Below are positions 34,214 to 44,081 of a stretch of DNA of 64,000 nucleotides, in pieces. Below the pieces are notes generated by a model that had not been told where the DNA came from, made no database searches, and saw only the letters and a program-made list of their open reading frames with translations. Source of the stretch: Pseudomonas azotoformans (GTDB lineage: Bacteria; Pseudomonadota; Gammaproteobacteria; Pseudomonadales; Pseudomonadaceae). Location of the stretch: NCBI RefSeq assembly GCF_900103345.1, contig NZ_LT629702.1, positions 5,440,501 to 5,504,500 of the forward strand, given 5' to 3'. Both the position numbers and the translations under genes were made by a program. Every line of letters starts with the position of its first letter. The stretch's first letter is position 1.

Positions 34214-36985
34214 TTAAGACGGGGCGTGCTCGGGCCTTTGCTGACGCTGCGCCACCCAGAACTCCACCAACTCGCGCAACTGCGACAACTCCACCGGCTT
34301 GGCCATATGCCCATCCATCCCGGCCTGGCGCGCGCGCTCCTTGTGTTCCGACAGAATGTGCGCCGTCAACGCCACCACCGGCGTGCGGATACGCTGGTGG
34401 CTGACTTCCCATGCGCGCAGTTGCTGGGTCGCCGAGAAACCATCGAGGATCGGCATTTCACAGTCCATCAACACCAAGTCATAGCGCTGGGCCTTCATTG
34501 CTTCCAGCGCTTCCTCGCCATTGCTGGCAGTGTCCGGACTGAGGTTGAGCTTGCCGAGCATGCCGCGAATCACCTTGGTGGAGATGCTGTTGTCCTCGGC
34601 TACCAGGATGCGGAAATCCGTCGGCACGGTGATGGCGGCCGGGACGTTGAGGACCGGGCGTGGCGGCACGTTGCCTTTGCTGCGTTGGGTCAGTTCATCC
34701 GCCAGGGTGGTCTTGAGCGTGTAGCCGGCCACCGGTTTGGCGAGGATGCGCTTGATCCCGCAGTTGCGCGCGATGATCTTGCTCGGCGCATTGCTGATGC
34801 CGGTAAGCATGATCAGCAGGATGTCGTGGTTCAGGCTCGGGTCTTCCTTGATCTTCGCCGCCAGTTGCATGCCGGTCATGCCGGGCATGTTCTGGTCCAG
34901 CAGCACCACATCGAAGTAATCGCGCAGGTGCGCCTTGGTGCGCAGCAACGCCAGGGCTTCCTTGCCCGAGGGCACGGCGCTGACGTTGAGGCCCCAGGCC
35001 GAACATTGTTGCACCAGCACTTTGCGGCAGGTGTCGTTGTCGTCCACCACCAGCACGCGCGCGCCTTTGAGCGGGCCGTCGAGGTCGGAGGTCGGGTGTT
35101 CCAGGCGTTCCGGGTCCAGCGGCAGGGTCAGCCACAGGGTGCTGCCCTGGTGGCTGCCGCTCTTGATGCCGAACTCGCCATTCATCAACAGGATCAACTG
35201 GCGGGCGATAACCAGGCCCAGGTGGCCGTTCAAACGGGTGGCCGAGAAGAAATTCTTGCTGTGCAGTTCGCTGTGCAGCAGGGCATCGCGCTCGGCGGGT
35301 TCCATGGGCAGGCCGCTGTCCTGGACGGCAATGCGCAGGCGTGGCTTGGTACTGCGGTCGTCCAGGGCAACCACGATCAGCACTTCGCCTTCATCGGTCT
35401 TTTGCAGGGCATTTTCCAGCAGGCTCAACATGGCCTGGCGCAGGCGCGTCGGGTCGCCGCTGATCACGCGGGGCACCTGGGGCTGGATAAAGCTGATCAG
35501 TTCGACGTTCTGCTGCTCGGCCTTGGCGCGGAAGATACTCAGGCAGTCTTCGATCAGTGCGTTGAGGTCGAATTGCACATCGTCCAGTTCGATCTGGCCG
35601 GATTCGAGCTTGGAGATATCGAGGATTTCATTGATCAGCGTGAGCAGTTCGTTGCCGGCGCTGTGAATGGTCTGCACATAGTCACGCTGTTTCACCGACA
35701 GCGGCGTGCCCAGCAGCAGTTCGGTCATGCCCAGCACGCCGTTCATGGGGGTGCGGATCTCGTGGCTGATCTTGGCCAGGAACTCGGCCTTGGCCGCGAT
35801 TTCGGCATTGCTCGCCGCCAGGTCGCGGCTGAGGCTGAAACGCGCCTCGACAATCGCACGCTGGCGTTCGCCCAACGCCAGGCTCATCAGCAGACCGCTC
35901 AAGCAGATGAACGCCAGCAGCGTGACGATCAGGCCCTGGGGCGAGACCATTGTCAGGCCCAGCAACGCCGGCAGGATGATCAGCGTACCGATGTTGAACA
36001 CCACCATCGCCGCCACGAACAGGCGTGCCGGGCGGTAGCCTTTCTGCCAGTGATAGGCCGAGACAAACAACATGCTCAAGCCGGCCAGGGCCACCAGGGC
36101 GTAGGTGATGATGTTCAGTGGCAGGGTGTTGACGAACAACAGCAACAGGCCGCACAGCACGATGAACAGGATGTCCGCCATCAGCAACTTGTTCAGCGGG
36201 TGAGGGCCCAGGGGCATGAAGAACCGGTAGGCAAACATCAAGCCGCAGGGCGCGGTGAGCAATAGCGCCAGGTAGGCGCCGGGCGTCTGGATCGCATGCC
36301 AGTTCGGCAGCCATGGGCCCACCAGGTTGAGCAGCAGCGCCAGGCTGAGCATCAGCAGCACTTCGCACGCCGCCAGCCACAGGCTGCTGCGCGAGCGGTG
36401 ATAGGCGAAGCGCGTCAGGTTGTGCAGGATCAGCATCAGCAGGCAGCCGAACAGCAGGCCGTAGATCAGCGTCTGGGTCTGGTCGGCGGCGGCGAGTACG
36501 GCTGGTTCCAGGGTGATGTAGGGGCGCAGTTCGTGTTCCGAGACCAGGCGCAGGTAAACCTCGAGGGGCTTCTGGCTCTGGGGCATCGGCAGCATGAAGT
36601 CACTGCTGGGCAACGGTCGTTCAGCCTGGGGCTGGCGTGTGCCGGTGCTTTGTTGTTCCACCAGGGTGTCGCCGTCCAGCACGTAGAGGCTCAGGTGCGA
36701 CAGGTCCGGGGCGAATACCCGCAGCACTTGTTCGTGCTTGCCGGGTTGCAGCTTGAAACGTACCCACAGCGCACCGTCCGGTTCCGCAGCGGTAATGCGG
36801 TCCAGTTCGATGGGGCTGAATTGGTTGGTGTAGCGCGAGGAACGGATGTCGCTCAGCTGCAGGTCGGCCTGTTCATCAAGCAATACTGCCCAGCCACTGC
36901 CTTGTGCGGCGGCCTGGGCCGGGAACAAGCAGAGCAGTGTCAGCAGACTGACAGTGAAACCTATGGCGATCCTGAGCCAGCGCAC
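34214..36985 (-). CDS. retS: Hybrid sensor histidine kinase RetS
   Basis: Membrane regulator that dampens the GacS/GacA cascade and so favours motile, acute behaviour over biofilm. The 923-residue protein has a signal sequence, a periplasmic 7TMR-DISM sensory domain (about 30-160), seven membrane helices (about 180-390), a HisKA domain with KISHEIRTPMNGVLG (H408), a HATPase domain, and two receiver domains (VLVVDDNDTC...LLDQNMPGMTG; ILVAEDNSIS...LMDCEMPILDG). The HATPase G1 box is DSGLP rather than DxGxG, consistent with RetS acting as a non-canonical kinase. Identification rests on this architecture plus the neighbour purD, as in P. aeruginosa. The GTG at 36985 has AAGGG nine bases upstream. 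Confidence 0.9.
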   Translation of the reverse strand: MRWLRIAIGFTVSLLTLLCLFPAQAAAQGSGWAVLLDEQADLQLSDIRSSRYTNQFSPIELDRITAAEPDGALWVRFKLQPGKHEQVLRVFAPDLSHLSLYVLDGDTLVEQQSTGTRQPQAERPLPSSDFMLPMPQSQKPLEVYLRLVSEHELRPYITLEPAVLAAADQTQTLIYGLLFGCLLMLILHNLTRFAYHRSRSSLWLAACEVLLMLSLALLLNLVGPWLPNWHAIQTPGAYLALLLTAPCGLMFAYRFFMPLGPHPLNKLLMADILFIVLCGLLLLFVNTLPLNIITYALVALAGLSMLFVSAYHWQKGYRPARLFVAAMVVFNIGTLIILPALLGLTMVSPQGLIVTLLAFICLSGLLMSLALGERQRAIVEARFSLSRDLAASNAEIAAKAEFLAKISHEIRTPMNGVLGMTELLLGTPLSVKQRDYVQTIHSAGNELLTLINEILDISKLESGQIELDDVQFDLNALIEDCLSIFRAKAEQQNVELISFIQPQVPRVISGDPTRLRQAMLSLLENALQKTDEGEVLIVVALDDRSTKPRLRIAVQDSGLPMEPAERDALLHSELHSKNFFSATRLNGHLGLVIARQLILLMNGEFGIKSGSHQGSTLWLTLPLDPERLEHPTSDLDGPLKGARVLVVDDNDTCRKVLVQQCSAWGLNVSAVPSGKEALALLRTKAHLRDYFDVVLLDQNMPGMTGMQLAAKIKEDPSLNHDILLIMLTGISNAPSKIIARNCGIKRILAKPVAGYTLKTTLADELTQRSKGNVPPRPVLNVPAAITVPTDFRILVAEDNSISTKVIRGMLGKLNLSPDTASNGEEALEAMKAQRYDLVLMDCEMPILDGFSATQQLRAWEVSHQRIRTPVVALTAHILSEHKERARQAGMDGHMAKPVELSQLRELVEFWVAQRQQRPEHAPS

Positions 36986-37085
36986 GGCGAAATCCCTTCG
37001 TAGGTTGATGCACGGTTAACTATGCGCGGGTAGGCCTGCATACGGCAAGGGCCAGAGGCCCCTGCCTAGCCGAACGGATAGCTGC

Positions 37086-38378
37086 TTACTGGTTCTCGCC
37101 ACGCTCCCGCGCAATGGCGCGATAGCCGATGTCCTTGCGGTAGAAGCAGCCTTTCCAGTCGATCTTCGCCGCCAGCTTGTACGCCTGCTGCTGTGCGGCG
37201 TCGACACTGGCACCCATGGCGGTGGCGCATAGCACACGGCCACCGGCCGTCACGACCTGGCCATCCTTGAGCGCGGTGCCCGCATGGAACACCTTGCCTT
37301 CCAGCGTAGCAGCCGCGTCCAGGCCTTCAATCACATCGCCCTTGGCGTAGTCGGCAGGGTAGCCGCCGGCCGCCAGTACAATGCCAACGCTCGGACGTGG
37401 GTCCCACTGCGCTTCAACCTTGTCCAGTGCCTGGGCCAATGCAGCCTCGACCAACAGCACCAGGCTCGATTGCAGGCGCAGCATCACCGGTTGGGTTTCC
37501 GGGTCGCCGAAGCGGCAGTTGAACTCGATGACTTTCGGGTTACCGGCTTTGTCGATCATCAGGCCGGCATACAGGAAACCGGTGTACACATTGCCTTCGT
37601 CGGCCATGCCGCGCACGGTCGGCCAGATCACCAGGTCCATGACGCGCTGGTGCACGTCGGCCGTGACCACTGGGGCAGGGGAGTAGGCCCCCATGCCACC
37701 GGTGTTCGGGCCGGTGTCGCCGTCGCCGACGCGCTTGTGGTCCTGGCTGGTGGCCATCGGCAAGACGTTCTTGCCGTCGACCATCACGATGAAGCTGGCT
37801 TCTTCGCCGTCGAGGAACTCCTCGATGACTACGCGGGAACCGGCGTCACCGAACGCGTTGCCGGCGAGCATATCGCGCACGGCGTCTTCGGCTTCCTGCA
37901 GGGTCATCGCCACGATCACGCCTTTACCGGCAGCCAGGCCATCGGCCTTGATCACGATCGGCGCACCTTTTTCACGCAGGTAAGCCAGGGCCGGCTCGAT
38001 CTCGGTGAAGTTCTGGTAGTCGGCAGTCGGGATCTTGTGGCGGGCCAGGAAATCCTTGGTGAACGCCTTGGAGCCTTCCAACTGGGCCGCACCGGCGGTA
38101 GGGCCGAAGCAGTCCAGGCCACGGCTGCGGAACAGGTCGACAACACCGGCAACCAGTGGCACTTCCGGACCGACGATGGTCAGGGACACATTCTTTTCAG
38201 CGAAGTCGGCCAGTTGCTCAAGGGCCAGCACGTCGATAGCAACGTTTTCGCACTTGGCTTCAATGGCGGTGCCGGCGTTGCCGGGGGCAACGAAGACTTT
38301 CTGGACGCGTGGGTCCTGGGCAACTTTCCAGGCCAGGGCGTGTTCACGGCCACCGCTGCCAATGATCAAAACATTCAT
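37086..38378 (-). CDS. purD: Phosphoribosylamine-glycine ligase PurD
   Basis: Second step of purine synthesis: ATP-dependent joining of glycine and phosphoribosylamine to give GAR. 430 residues, normal length. The start [20 protein letters not shown], the ATP-grasp segments [20 protein letters not shown] and [20 protein letters not shown], and [20 protein letters not shown] are diagnostic. It follows purH, separated by a 103-base repeat, and precedes retS. Confidence 0.98.
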   Translation of the reverse strand: MNVLIIGSGGREHALAWKVAQDPRVQKVFVAPGNAGTAIEAKCENVAIDVLALEQLADFAEKNVSLTIVGPEVPLVAGVVDLFRSRGLDCFGPTAGAAQLEGSKAFTKDFLARHKIPTADYQNFTEIEPALAYLREKGAPIVIKADGLAAGKGVIVAMTLQEAEDAVRDMLAGNAFGDAGSRVVIEEFLDGEEASFIVMVDGKNVLPMATSQDHKRVGDGDTGPNTGGMGAYSPAPVVTADVHQRVMDLVIWPTVRGMADEGNVYTGFLYAGLMIDKAGNPKVIEFNCRFGDPETQPVMLRLQSSLVLLVEAALAQALDKVEAQWDPRPSVGIVLAAGGYPADYAKGDVIEGLDAAATLEGKVFHAGTALKDGQVVTAGGRVLCATAMGASVDAAQQQAYKLAAKIDWKGCFYRKDIGYRAIARERGENQ

Positions 38379-38398
38379 TTCAAAAACCTCGTGTGGAT

Positions 38399-38501
38399 GA
38401 TCGTTCCCACGCTCTGCGTGGGAATGCCTCTACGGACGCTCTGCGTCCCAGGGACGCGGAGCGTCCCGGGCTGCGTTCCCACGCGGAGCGTGGGAACGAT
38501 C
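38399..38501. repeat. Nested inverted repeat between purH and purD
   Basis: Outer arms GATCGTTCCCACGC and GCGTGGGAACGATC enclose hairpins GTTCCCACGCTCTGCGTGGG, GGACGCTCTGCGTCC and GGACGCGGAGCGTCC. This is a common Pseudomonas palindromic unit, different in sequence from the GTGGGAGG and GTAGGAGC families. It ends three bases from the purH stop and could attenuate transcription into purD. Confidence 0.85.
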
Positions 38502-38503
38502 AA

Positions 38504-40111
38504 TCAGTGGCGGAAATGGCGCATGCCGGTGAAGACCATGGCGATTCCGGCCTCGTCGGCTGCGGCGATCACTTCGGCATCGCGCATCGAGCCGCCCGGT
38601 TGGATCACGGCGGTCACACCGGCTTTCGCGGCGTTGTCCAGGCCGTCACGGAACGGGAAGAACGCATCGGAAGCCATCACCGAACCCACCACCTGCAAAC
38701 CGGCGTGCTCAGCCTTGATCGCGGCGATACGCGCCGAGTTCACCCGGCTCATCTGGCCAGCGCCGACACCGATGGTCTGGCGGTTCTTGGCGTAGACGAT
38801 GGCGTTGGACTTCACGTACTTGGCCACTTTCCAGGCGAAGATCAGGTCGTTGATCTCTTGCTCGGTCGGTGCGCGCTTGGTCACCACTTTCAGGTCGGCG
38901 CTGCCGATCATGCCGATGTCACGGCTCTGTACCAGCAAGCCACCGTTGACGCGCTTGTAGTCCCAGGCCGCCGCACGGTCAGCCGACCACTCGCCGCAGG
39001 CCAGCAGGCGCACGTTGGCTTTGGCGGCGACGATGGCGCGGGCTTCTTCGCTGACGCTTGGGGCGATGATCACTTCGACGAACTGACGCTCGACGATCGC
39101 TTTAGCGGTCTCGGCATCCAGTTCGCGGTTGAAGGCAATGATGCCGCCGAAGGCCGATTCGGTATCGGTGGCGTAGGCCAGTTCGTACGCCTGGCGGATA
39201 CCGCCTTCAGCGTCCGGGCTCACGGCCACGCCGCACGGGTTGGCGTGCTTGACGATCACACAGGCCGGCTTGACGAAGCTCTTCACACATTCCAGCGCGG
39301 CGTCGGTGTCGGCCACGTTGTTGTAGGACAGCTCTTTGCCTTGCAGTTGGGTCGCGGTGGCGATGCCCACTTCGGCAGGCTTGGCCTCCACGTAGAACGC
39401 CGCGCTCTGGTGCGGGTTCTCGCCGTAGCGCATCTCCTGGGCCTTGATGAACTGGCTGTTGAAGGTGCGCGGGAATTGGCTGCGGCCTTCTGTGCTGAGG
39501 GTTTCAGCGGTCTGGTTCACGGTGCCCATGTAGTTGGCGATCATGCCGTCGTAGGCGGCGGTGTGTTCGAACGCCTTGAGCATCAGGTCGAAACGCTGGG
39601 CGTAGGTCAGGCCACCGGCTTTCAGGCTTTCCAATACGTTGGCGTAATCGCTGGTGTTGACCACAATGGCCACGTCTTTGTGGTTCTTGGCCGCCGAACG
39701 CACCATGGTCGGGCCGCCGATATCGATGTTTTCGATGGCGGTCGGCAGGTCGCAGCCTGGCTTGTTGATGGTGGCTTCGAACGGGTAGAGGTTGACGGCC
39801 ACCAGGTCGATCGGCTTGATGCCGTGCTCGGCCATGATCGCGTCATCGGTGCCACGACGGCCGAGGATGCCGCCGTGGATTTTCGGGTGCAGGGTCTTGA
39901 CCCGACCGTCCATCATTTCTGCGAAACCGGTGTAGTCCGCCACTTCCACTGCGGCCACGCCGTTGTCCTGCAGCAGTTTGAAGGTCCCGCCCGTGGAGAG
40001 GATTTCCACGCCCAGGGCTTCCAGCTCCCGGGCAAATTCGAGGATCCCGGTCTTGTCGGAGACACTGATCAAGGCGCGGCGGATCGGCAGGCGGGTAGTC
40101 TGGTCGGTCAT
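38504..40111 (-). CDS. purH: Bifunctional AICAR transformylase/IMP cyclohydrolase PurH
   Basis: Last two steps of purine synthesis. 535 residues with the N-terminal IMP cyclohydrolase ([60 protein letters not shown]) and C-terminal transformylase ([46 protein letters not shown]). The ATG at 40111 is chosen: GGA lies eight bases upstream and homologues start [12 protein letters not shown]; an ATG at 40123 has no site. It follows fis after a terminator-like hairpin. Confidence 0.97.
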   Translation of the reverse strand: MTDQTTRLPIRRALISVSDKTGILEFARELEALGVEILSTGGTFKLLQDNGVAAVEVADYTGFAEMMDGRVKTLHPKIHGGILGRRGTDDAIMAEHGIKPIDLVAVNLYPFEATINKPGCDLPTAIENIDIGGPTMVRSAAKNHKDVAIVVNTSDYANVLESLKAGGLTYAQRFDLMLKAFEHTAAYDGMIANYMGTVNQTAETLSTEGRSQFPRTFNSQFIKAQEMRYGENPHQSAAFYVEAKPAEVGIATATQLQGKELSYNNVADTDAALECVKSFVKPACVIVKHANPCGVAVSPDAEGGIRQAYELAYATDTESAFGGIIAFNRELDAETAKAIVERQFVEVIIAPSVSEEARAIVAAKANVRLLACGEWSADRAAAWDYKRVNGGLLVQSRDIGMIGSADLKVVTKRAPTEQEINDLIFAWKVAKYVKSNAIVYAKNRQTIGVGAGQMSRVNSARIAAIKAEHAGLQVVGSVMASDAFFPFRDGLDNAAKAGVTAVIQPGGSMRDAEVIAAADEAGIAMVFTGMRHFRH

Positions 40112-40142
40112 TTCAATTTCCATCAAAAGCAAAGGAGTCAGC

Positions 40143-40176
40143 AAAAAAGGCGACCGTTTTTTACGCGGGCGCCTTT
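40143..40176 (-). terminator. Terminator or attenuator between fis and purH
   Basis: On the minus strand, AAAGGCG pairs with CGCCTTT across a 19-base loop and is followed by TTTTGC. It lies 18 bases after the fis stop and ends 32 bases before the purH ATG, so it should end or attenuate the dusB-fis transcript. Confidence 0.65.
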
Positions 40177-40193
40177 CTGGTTTGATTGAATGC

Positions 40194-40514
40194 TTACAAC
40201 AAATCGTACTGCTTGAGCTTTTTGCGCAAGGTGCCACGGTTGAGGCCCAGCAGCTCACTGGCTTTGGTCTGGTTGCCCTTGACGTAGTTCATCACGCTTT
40301 CGAGCAAGGGCGCCTCGACTTCGGAGAGCACCAGGTTGTACACGTCCGTGACGGAAGCGCCCTCAAGGTGGGCGAAATAATTGTGCAGCGCCTTCTCGAC
40401 ACTCCCGCGAAGGGTCTGGCCTTCTTCGCTCGGCGTGTTGAGGTGCTGTTTCAAATTGACGTTGTCGCTCACGGGTGTTGTTCCACTCACTAAAGTCTCG
40501 GTCATCATCGTCAT
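40194..40514 (-). CDS. fis: DNA-binding protein Fis
   Basis: Nucleoid-associated DNA-bending protein and global regulator, 106 residues. The C-terminal helix-turn-helix [20 protein letters not shown] followed by [13 protein letters not shown] is diagnostic. The ATG at 40514 overlaps the dusB stop (ATGA), the conserved dusB-fis arrangement of gammaproteobacteria. Confidence 0.97.
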   Translation of the reverse strand: MTMMTETLVSGTTPVSDNVNLKQHLNTPSEEGQTLRGSVEKALHNYFAHLEGASVTDVYNLVLSEVEAPLLESVMNYVKGNQTKASELLGLNRGTLRKKLKQYDLL

Positions 40515-41524
40515 GCGGCCACCCCCTCTCCGTCCCCTGTCCCCAGGCTCTTGTAACGCTCGCTGAAGAACTCACGAACGTTGGCGCACTGTGCTTCCGT
40601 ATCATCCAAACGATTGAAGTGGGCGCGAAACTCCCTGGCGCCCGGCAGGGTTGCGAGATACCAGCCGACATGCTTGCGAGCAATGCGTACTCCCATCACG
40701 TCTCCATAGAAGGCGTGCAGGGCGGCCAGATGCTCTAGCAGAATACGTTCCACCTCGATCAGCTCCGGTGCCGGCAACACTTCACCGGTACGCAGAAAGT
40801 GCTCGATCTCACGAAAAATCCATGGCCGCCCCTGGGCGGCCCGGCCAATCAACAAGCCATCGGCACCGGTGGCGTGCAGCACGCGCCGGGCTTTCTCGGC
40901 GGAGTCGATGTCGCCATTGGCAAATACCGGCATCGACACAGCCTGCTTGATCGCGGCAATGGTGTCGTACTCGGCTTCACCGGTGTAAAGGTCGGCGCGG
41001 GTGCGGCCATGCACCGCAAGCGCTGTAATGCCTGCCTGTTCAGCGATCTTCGCCACTGTCAGGCCGTTCTTGTTGTCCCGGTCCCAACCGGTACGAATCT
41101 TCAGGGTAACCGGCACATCCACTGCGGCGACAACGGCCTGCAGGATCTCGGCGACCAACTGCTCATCTTTCAACAGGGCGGAACCGGCGGCCTTGTTGCA
41201 GACCTTCTTGGCCGGGCAGCCCATGTTGATGTCGATGATCTGCGCTCCCAACTCCACGTTGGCCCTGGCCGCATCCGCCAGCATCTGTGCATCTCCACCG
41301 GCGATCTGTACCGAGCGCGGCTCGGGATCACCTTCGTGGATCATGCGCATTCGCGATTTGCGGGTGTTCCACAAGCTCATGTCGCTGGTGACCATTTCCG
41401 AGACTACTAGACCCGCGCCCAAACGCTTGCACAGCTGACGAAAGGGCTGGTCGGTGACGCCCGCCATCGGGGCGAGAATCAAGCCGTTCTGCAATGTGTA
41501 TGGGCCGATGCGTACCGCCGACAT
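40511..41524 (-). CDS. dusB: tRNA-dihydrouridine synthase DusB
   Basis: FMN-dependent reduction of uridine to dihydrouridine in the tRNA D-loop. 337 residues. Motifs: [40 protein letters not shown] (catalytic Cys and Lys), [48 protein letters not shown] and [18 protein letters not shown]. It heads the dusB-fis unit; the 185-base region upstream (41525-41709) is the likely promoter region. Confidence 0.97.
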   Translation of the reverse strand: MSAVRIGPYTLQNGLILAPMAGVTDQPFRQLCKRLGAGLVVSEMVTSDMSLWNTRKSRMRMIHEGDPEPRSVQIAGGDAQMLADAARANVELGAQIIDINMGCPAKKVCNKAAGSALLKDEQLVAEILQAVVAAVDVPVTLKIRTGWDRDNKNGLTVAKIAEQAGITALAVHGRTRADLYTGEAEYDTIAAIKQAVSMPVFANGDIDSAEKARRVLHATGADGLLIGRAAQGRPWIFREIEHFLRTGEVLPAPELIEVERILLEHLAALHAFYGDVMGVRIARKHVGWYLATLPGAREFRAHFNRLDDTEAQCANVREFFSERYKSLGTGDGEGVAA

Positions 41525-41709
41525 AGGACTTCCCTGTTGTGGGGCCGGATCATTAGAGTTCGAAAAAGGGTTGGCATGATACCCGCTCTCGATGACTGGA
41601 TAAAGGCTGAATTGGATAAAATCTGAACAGTTATTTCTTTATCGCTACCGGTTTGGTTGTGCGGGCCTTTGTCAATAACCCGCCGTCAAACCTTGATGCG
41701 TGAACCGAT

Positions 41710-42906
41710 TCACTCGGGCGAGTGGAAGCTCAGGCTGTAATTCACGGCTTTGTTGCCTGGATCGAGGATATCCAGGGAGATATGGATCGGGGTTTGCGAT
41801 GGCATTTCGCTAACGCCGGCCAACTCGCCGCTGAGGTATTCGGCAGGTTTGAAGCGACGGCTGGCAATCAGGTTGCCGTTCAAGTCGGCAAAACGCAGCT
41901 CCAGCAGCGGGAAAGGCTGGGAGAAGGTCGCGCGGTTATAGATGATGGCATCCACCACCAGTGCCCCGGCAAAGTCCGGGTGGCTGCGCACCACCAGGTT
42001 ACTGCTCTTGATATGGGCGATATCGACCCGTGATGGCACGGTGCAACCCAAGGTGGGGCACAGTTGCTGGAACCACGGGCGATAGGCGTCCTGGCGGGCC
42101 AGGTCGTCGAATTGGTACGCGATGTACTGGCCCGCGAGGCCGGCGGCGGCGATCAGTACCAGCAGCAACCAAAGCAGTCGACGGCCCAGGCCCGTCGGGC
42201 GTTTTTGCGCATAGAGATGCAGCGGATCGTCTTCCAGGTCCTGCAGCAGGTCGTCATGGGCGCCGGTTTCAGCGCGTGGGCGCTTGCGGCGAGGTGGCAG
42301 GCGATCTTCGGGCTCGGCCGCTTTGGTCAGCGGCGTGAACGGTGGGTCGATGTTGTCATCGTCTGGTGTTGAACGCAGTGGCGGCTCATCGTCGAGATCG
42401 TCGGTGTGGAACGACATGGACGGTTCGGTGCGCTGCCTGGTCGCAGGTTCTGGCTCGTTTTCGTTGACGTGGAGGCGCTCTTCAGGCGGCTCGCTGAACA
42501 GGCTTGCCGCCCATTTTTCTTCTTCGGCCTTGACCGTATCGCGGCTGGCGCTGAAGGACTCTTCCTTTTGGCGGCGGTCGGTGCCGGGCTGGCGACGATC
42601 TGCACTAACGGGCAATGTATGCTGAATCTCGCGGCGTTCCAGCTTGGCCAGTTCTTCGTCCAGGTCCAGGTTGTCCAGGTCCAGCTCTTCGGCGGTCCAC
42701 TGCTTCTGGCTGATGGCGCGCGGCGCCTCGGGAGTGGCCTCGGGCTGCGGCGCCTGGGCGCGTTGCTCCAGCAACTGGCGAGCTGCATTGAACACTTGCA
42801 GGCACGAGCCGCAGCGAACCACGCCACGGGCCACGCTCAATTGAGCGTGGTTGACGCGAAAGCGCGATTGGCAATGCGGGCACTGGGTGACGAAACTGTC
42901 GGTCAT
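41710..42906 (-). CDS. Zinc-ribbon and DUF3426 membrane protein
   Basis: 398 residues. An N-terminal MJ0042-type zinc ribbon (TQCPHCQSRFRV...RCGSCLQVF, two CxxC pairs) is followed by a long acidic, low-complexity linker (about 60-230), one membrane helix (RRLLWLLLVLIAAAGLAGQY, about residue 245-265) and a periplasmic DUF3426 domain (NLVVRSHPDFAGALVVDAII; FPLLELRFADLNGNLIASRR). The function is unknown. The ATG at 42906 begins just before the zinc ribbon. It follows prmA with a 30-base gap and is probably co-transcribed with it. Confidence 0.9.
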   Translation of the reverse strand: MTDSFVTQCPHCQSRFRVNHAQLSVARGVVRCGSCLQVFNAARQLLEQRAQAPQPEATPEAPRAISQKQWTAEELDLDNLDLDEELAKLERREIQHTLPVSADRRQPGTDRRQKEESFSASRDTVKAEEEKWAASLFSEPPEERLHVNENEPEPATRQRTEPSMSFHTDDLDDEPPLRSTPDDDNIDPPFTPLTKAAEPEDRLPPRRKRPRAETGAHDDLLQDLEDDPLHLYAQKRPTGLGRRLLWLLLVLIAAAGLAGQYIAYQFDDLARQDAYRPWFQQLCPTLGCTVPSRVDIAHIKSSNLVVRSHPDFAGALVVDAIIYNRATFSQPFPLLELRFADLNGNLIASRRFKPAEYLSGELAGVSEMPSQTPIHISLDILDPGNKAVNYSLSFHSPE

Positions 42907-42936
42907 GCGGCCATCCGATTCAGGCAAGCGCTCATT

Positions 42937-43815
42937 CTAGCGCCGACGACCGCTGATGCGTACCCAGCCATCGCGGTCGGCGATCGGATCCAGCTCGAAA
43001 TCCTTCGCGTAGGCGGCGGCGACGTCTTCGCCCTGCTCGGCCAGGATGCCAGACAGCGCCAGGCGGCCGCCCGGCTTGACCAGGCTCGACAGTTGCGGTG
43101 CCAGCGACACCAGCGGCCCGGCGAGGATGTTGGCCACCAGCACGTCGGCCTGTACCTGGGGCAGTTGCTCCGGCAGGTAGAGTGGGAATTTGCCTTCAGG
43201 AATGTTGTTGCGCCCGGCGTTGTCGCGGGAGGCTTCCAGGGCTTGCACGTCGATGTCGGTGCCCACGGCTTCCTTGGCGCCGAGCAGCAGGGCGGCAATC
43301 GCCAGGATCCCCGAGCCGCAACCGAAGTCCAGCACGTGGCTGTCGGTCAGGTCCTGGCCGTCCAGCCATTCCAGGCACAGTGCGGTGGTCGGGTGGGTGC
43401 CGGTGCCGAACGCCAGGCCCGGATCCAGCAGCAGGTTGACTGCGTCGGGCTCGGGCGCGGCATGCCAGCTCGGTACGATCCACAGGCGCTGGCCGAAACG
43501 CATCGGCTGGAAGTTGTCCATCCAGCTGCGTTCCCAGTCCTGGTCTTCGATGACTTCGCTGTGGTGCTCTGGCAGCGGGCCGCCGGTGAGCAGTTCCATA
43601 TGGGCCAGCACGGCGTTGGCGTCGGTGCCGTCTTCGAACAGGGCCAGCAGGTGGGTGTGAGACCACAGCGGCGTGGTGTTGAGTTCGGGCTCGAAGATCG
43701 GTTGGTCTTCGGCGTCCATGAATGTTACGGAGACAGCGCCTACTTCGAGGAAAGCGTCTTCATAGGTTTCGGCTTGTTCTGGGCTGATGGCGAGACGGAC
43801 TTGCAGCCAAGGCAT
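42937..43815 (-). CDS. prmA: Ribosomal protein L11 methyltransferase PrmA
   Basis: SAM-dependent trimethylation of ribosomal protein L11. 292 residues. The N-terminal L11-binding domain starts [20 protein letters not shown]; then [20 protein letters not shown], the SAM motif [20 protein letters not shown], and the NPPY-like [18 protein letters not shown]. The ATG at 43815 gives the standard start; the frame continues upstream without homology. Confidence 0.97.
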   Translation of the reverse strand: MPWLQVRLAISPEQAETYEDAFLEVGAVSVTFMDAEDQPIFEPELNTTPLWSHTHLLALFEDGTDANAVLAHMELLTGGPLPEHHSEVIEDQDWERSWMDNFQPMRFGQRLWIVPSWHAAPEPDAVNLLLDPGLAFGTGTHPTTALCLEWLDGQDLTDSHVLDFGCGSGILAIAALLLGAKEAVGTDIDVQALEASRDNAGRNNIPEGKFPLYLPEQLPQVQADVLVANILAGPLVSLAPQLSSLVKPGGRLALSGILAEQGEDVAAAYAKDFELDPIADRDGWVRISGRRR

Positions 43816-43913
43816 GGCGGGCACCTTTGAAAAAATGAGTGTGCAGCGGGGTGGGGCTGCGAAAGGGCGCAAGTTTACGCGAGCGCACAGAAGAAGACGA
43901 CATACACCGATCA

Positions 43914-44005
43914 AATGTGGGAGGGGGCTTGCCCCGATGGCGCTGGATCAGACACAGATGCATCAACTGACACTCCCTCATCGGGGGCAAGCCCCCTCCC
44001 ACATT
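43914..44005. repeat. REP pair (GTGGGAGGGGGCTTGCCCCC family)
   Basis: Inverted copies of TGTGGGAGGGGGCTTGCCCC and its complement with a spacer of about 45 bases in the accC-prmA gap, just beyond the accC terminator. Confidence 0.9.
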
Positions 44006-44039
44006 GGACCCCGTACATCCAGGAAATCCGGGGCCCGGA

Positions 44040-44073
44040 AACAACAAAGCCGCCCGGAGGCGGCTTTGTTGTT
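44040..44073 (-). terminator. Strong terminator after accC
   Basis: A perfect 15-base-pair stem, AACAACAAAGCCGCC with its complement, around the loop CGGA, lies eight bases after the accC stop. The T-rich arm follows the GC block in both directions, so it may also stop transcripts entering from the prmA side. Confidence 0.9.
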
Positions 44074-44081
44074 TGGAGCAC

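Noticed and set aside
33974..36265. Open frame of about 760 codons antisense to retS
   Set aside because: Gln/Arg/His-rich shadow of the retS coding frame; the opposite strand has clear kinase motifs.
38393..40189. Open frame of about 600 codons antisense to purH
   Set aside because: Shadow of purH; it starts inside the nested repeat and has no recognisable domain.
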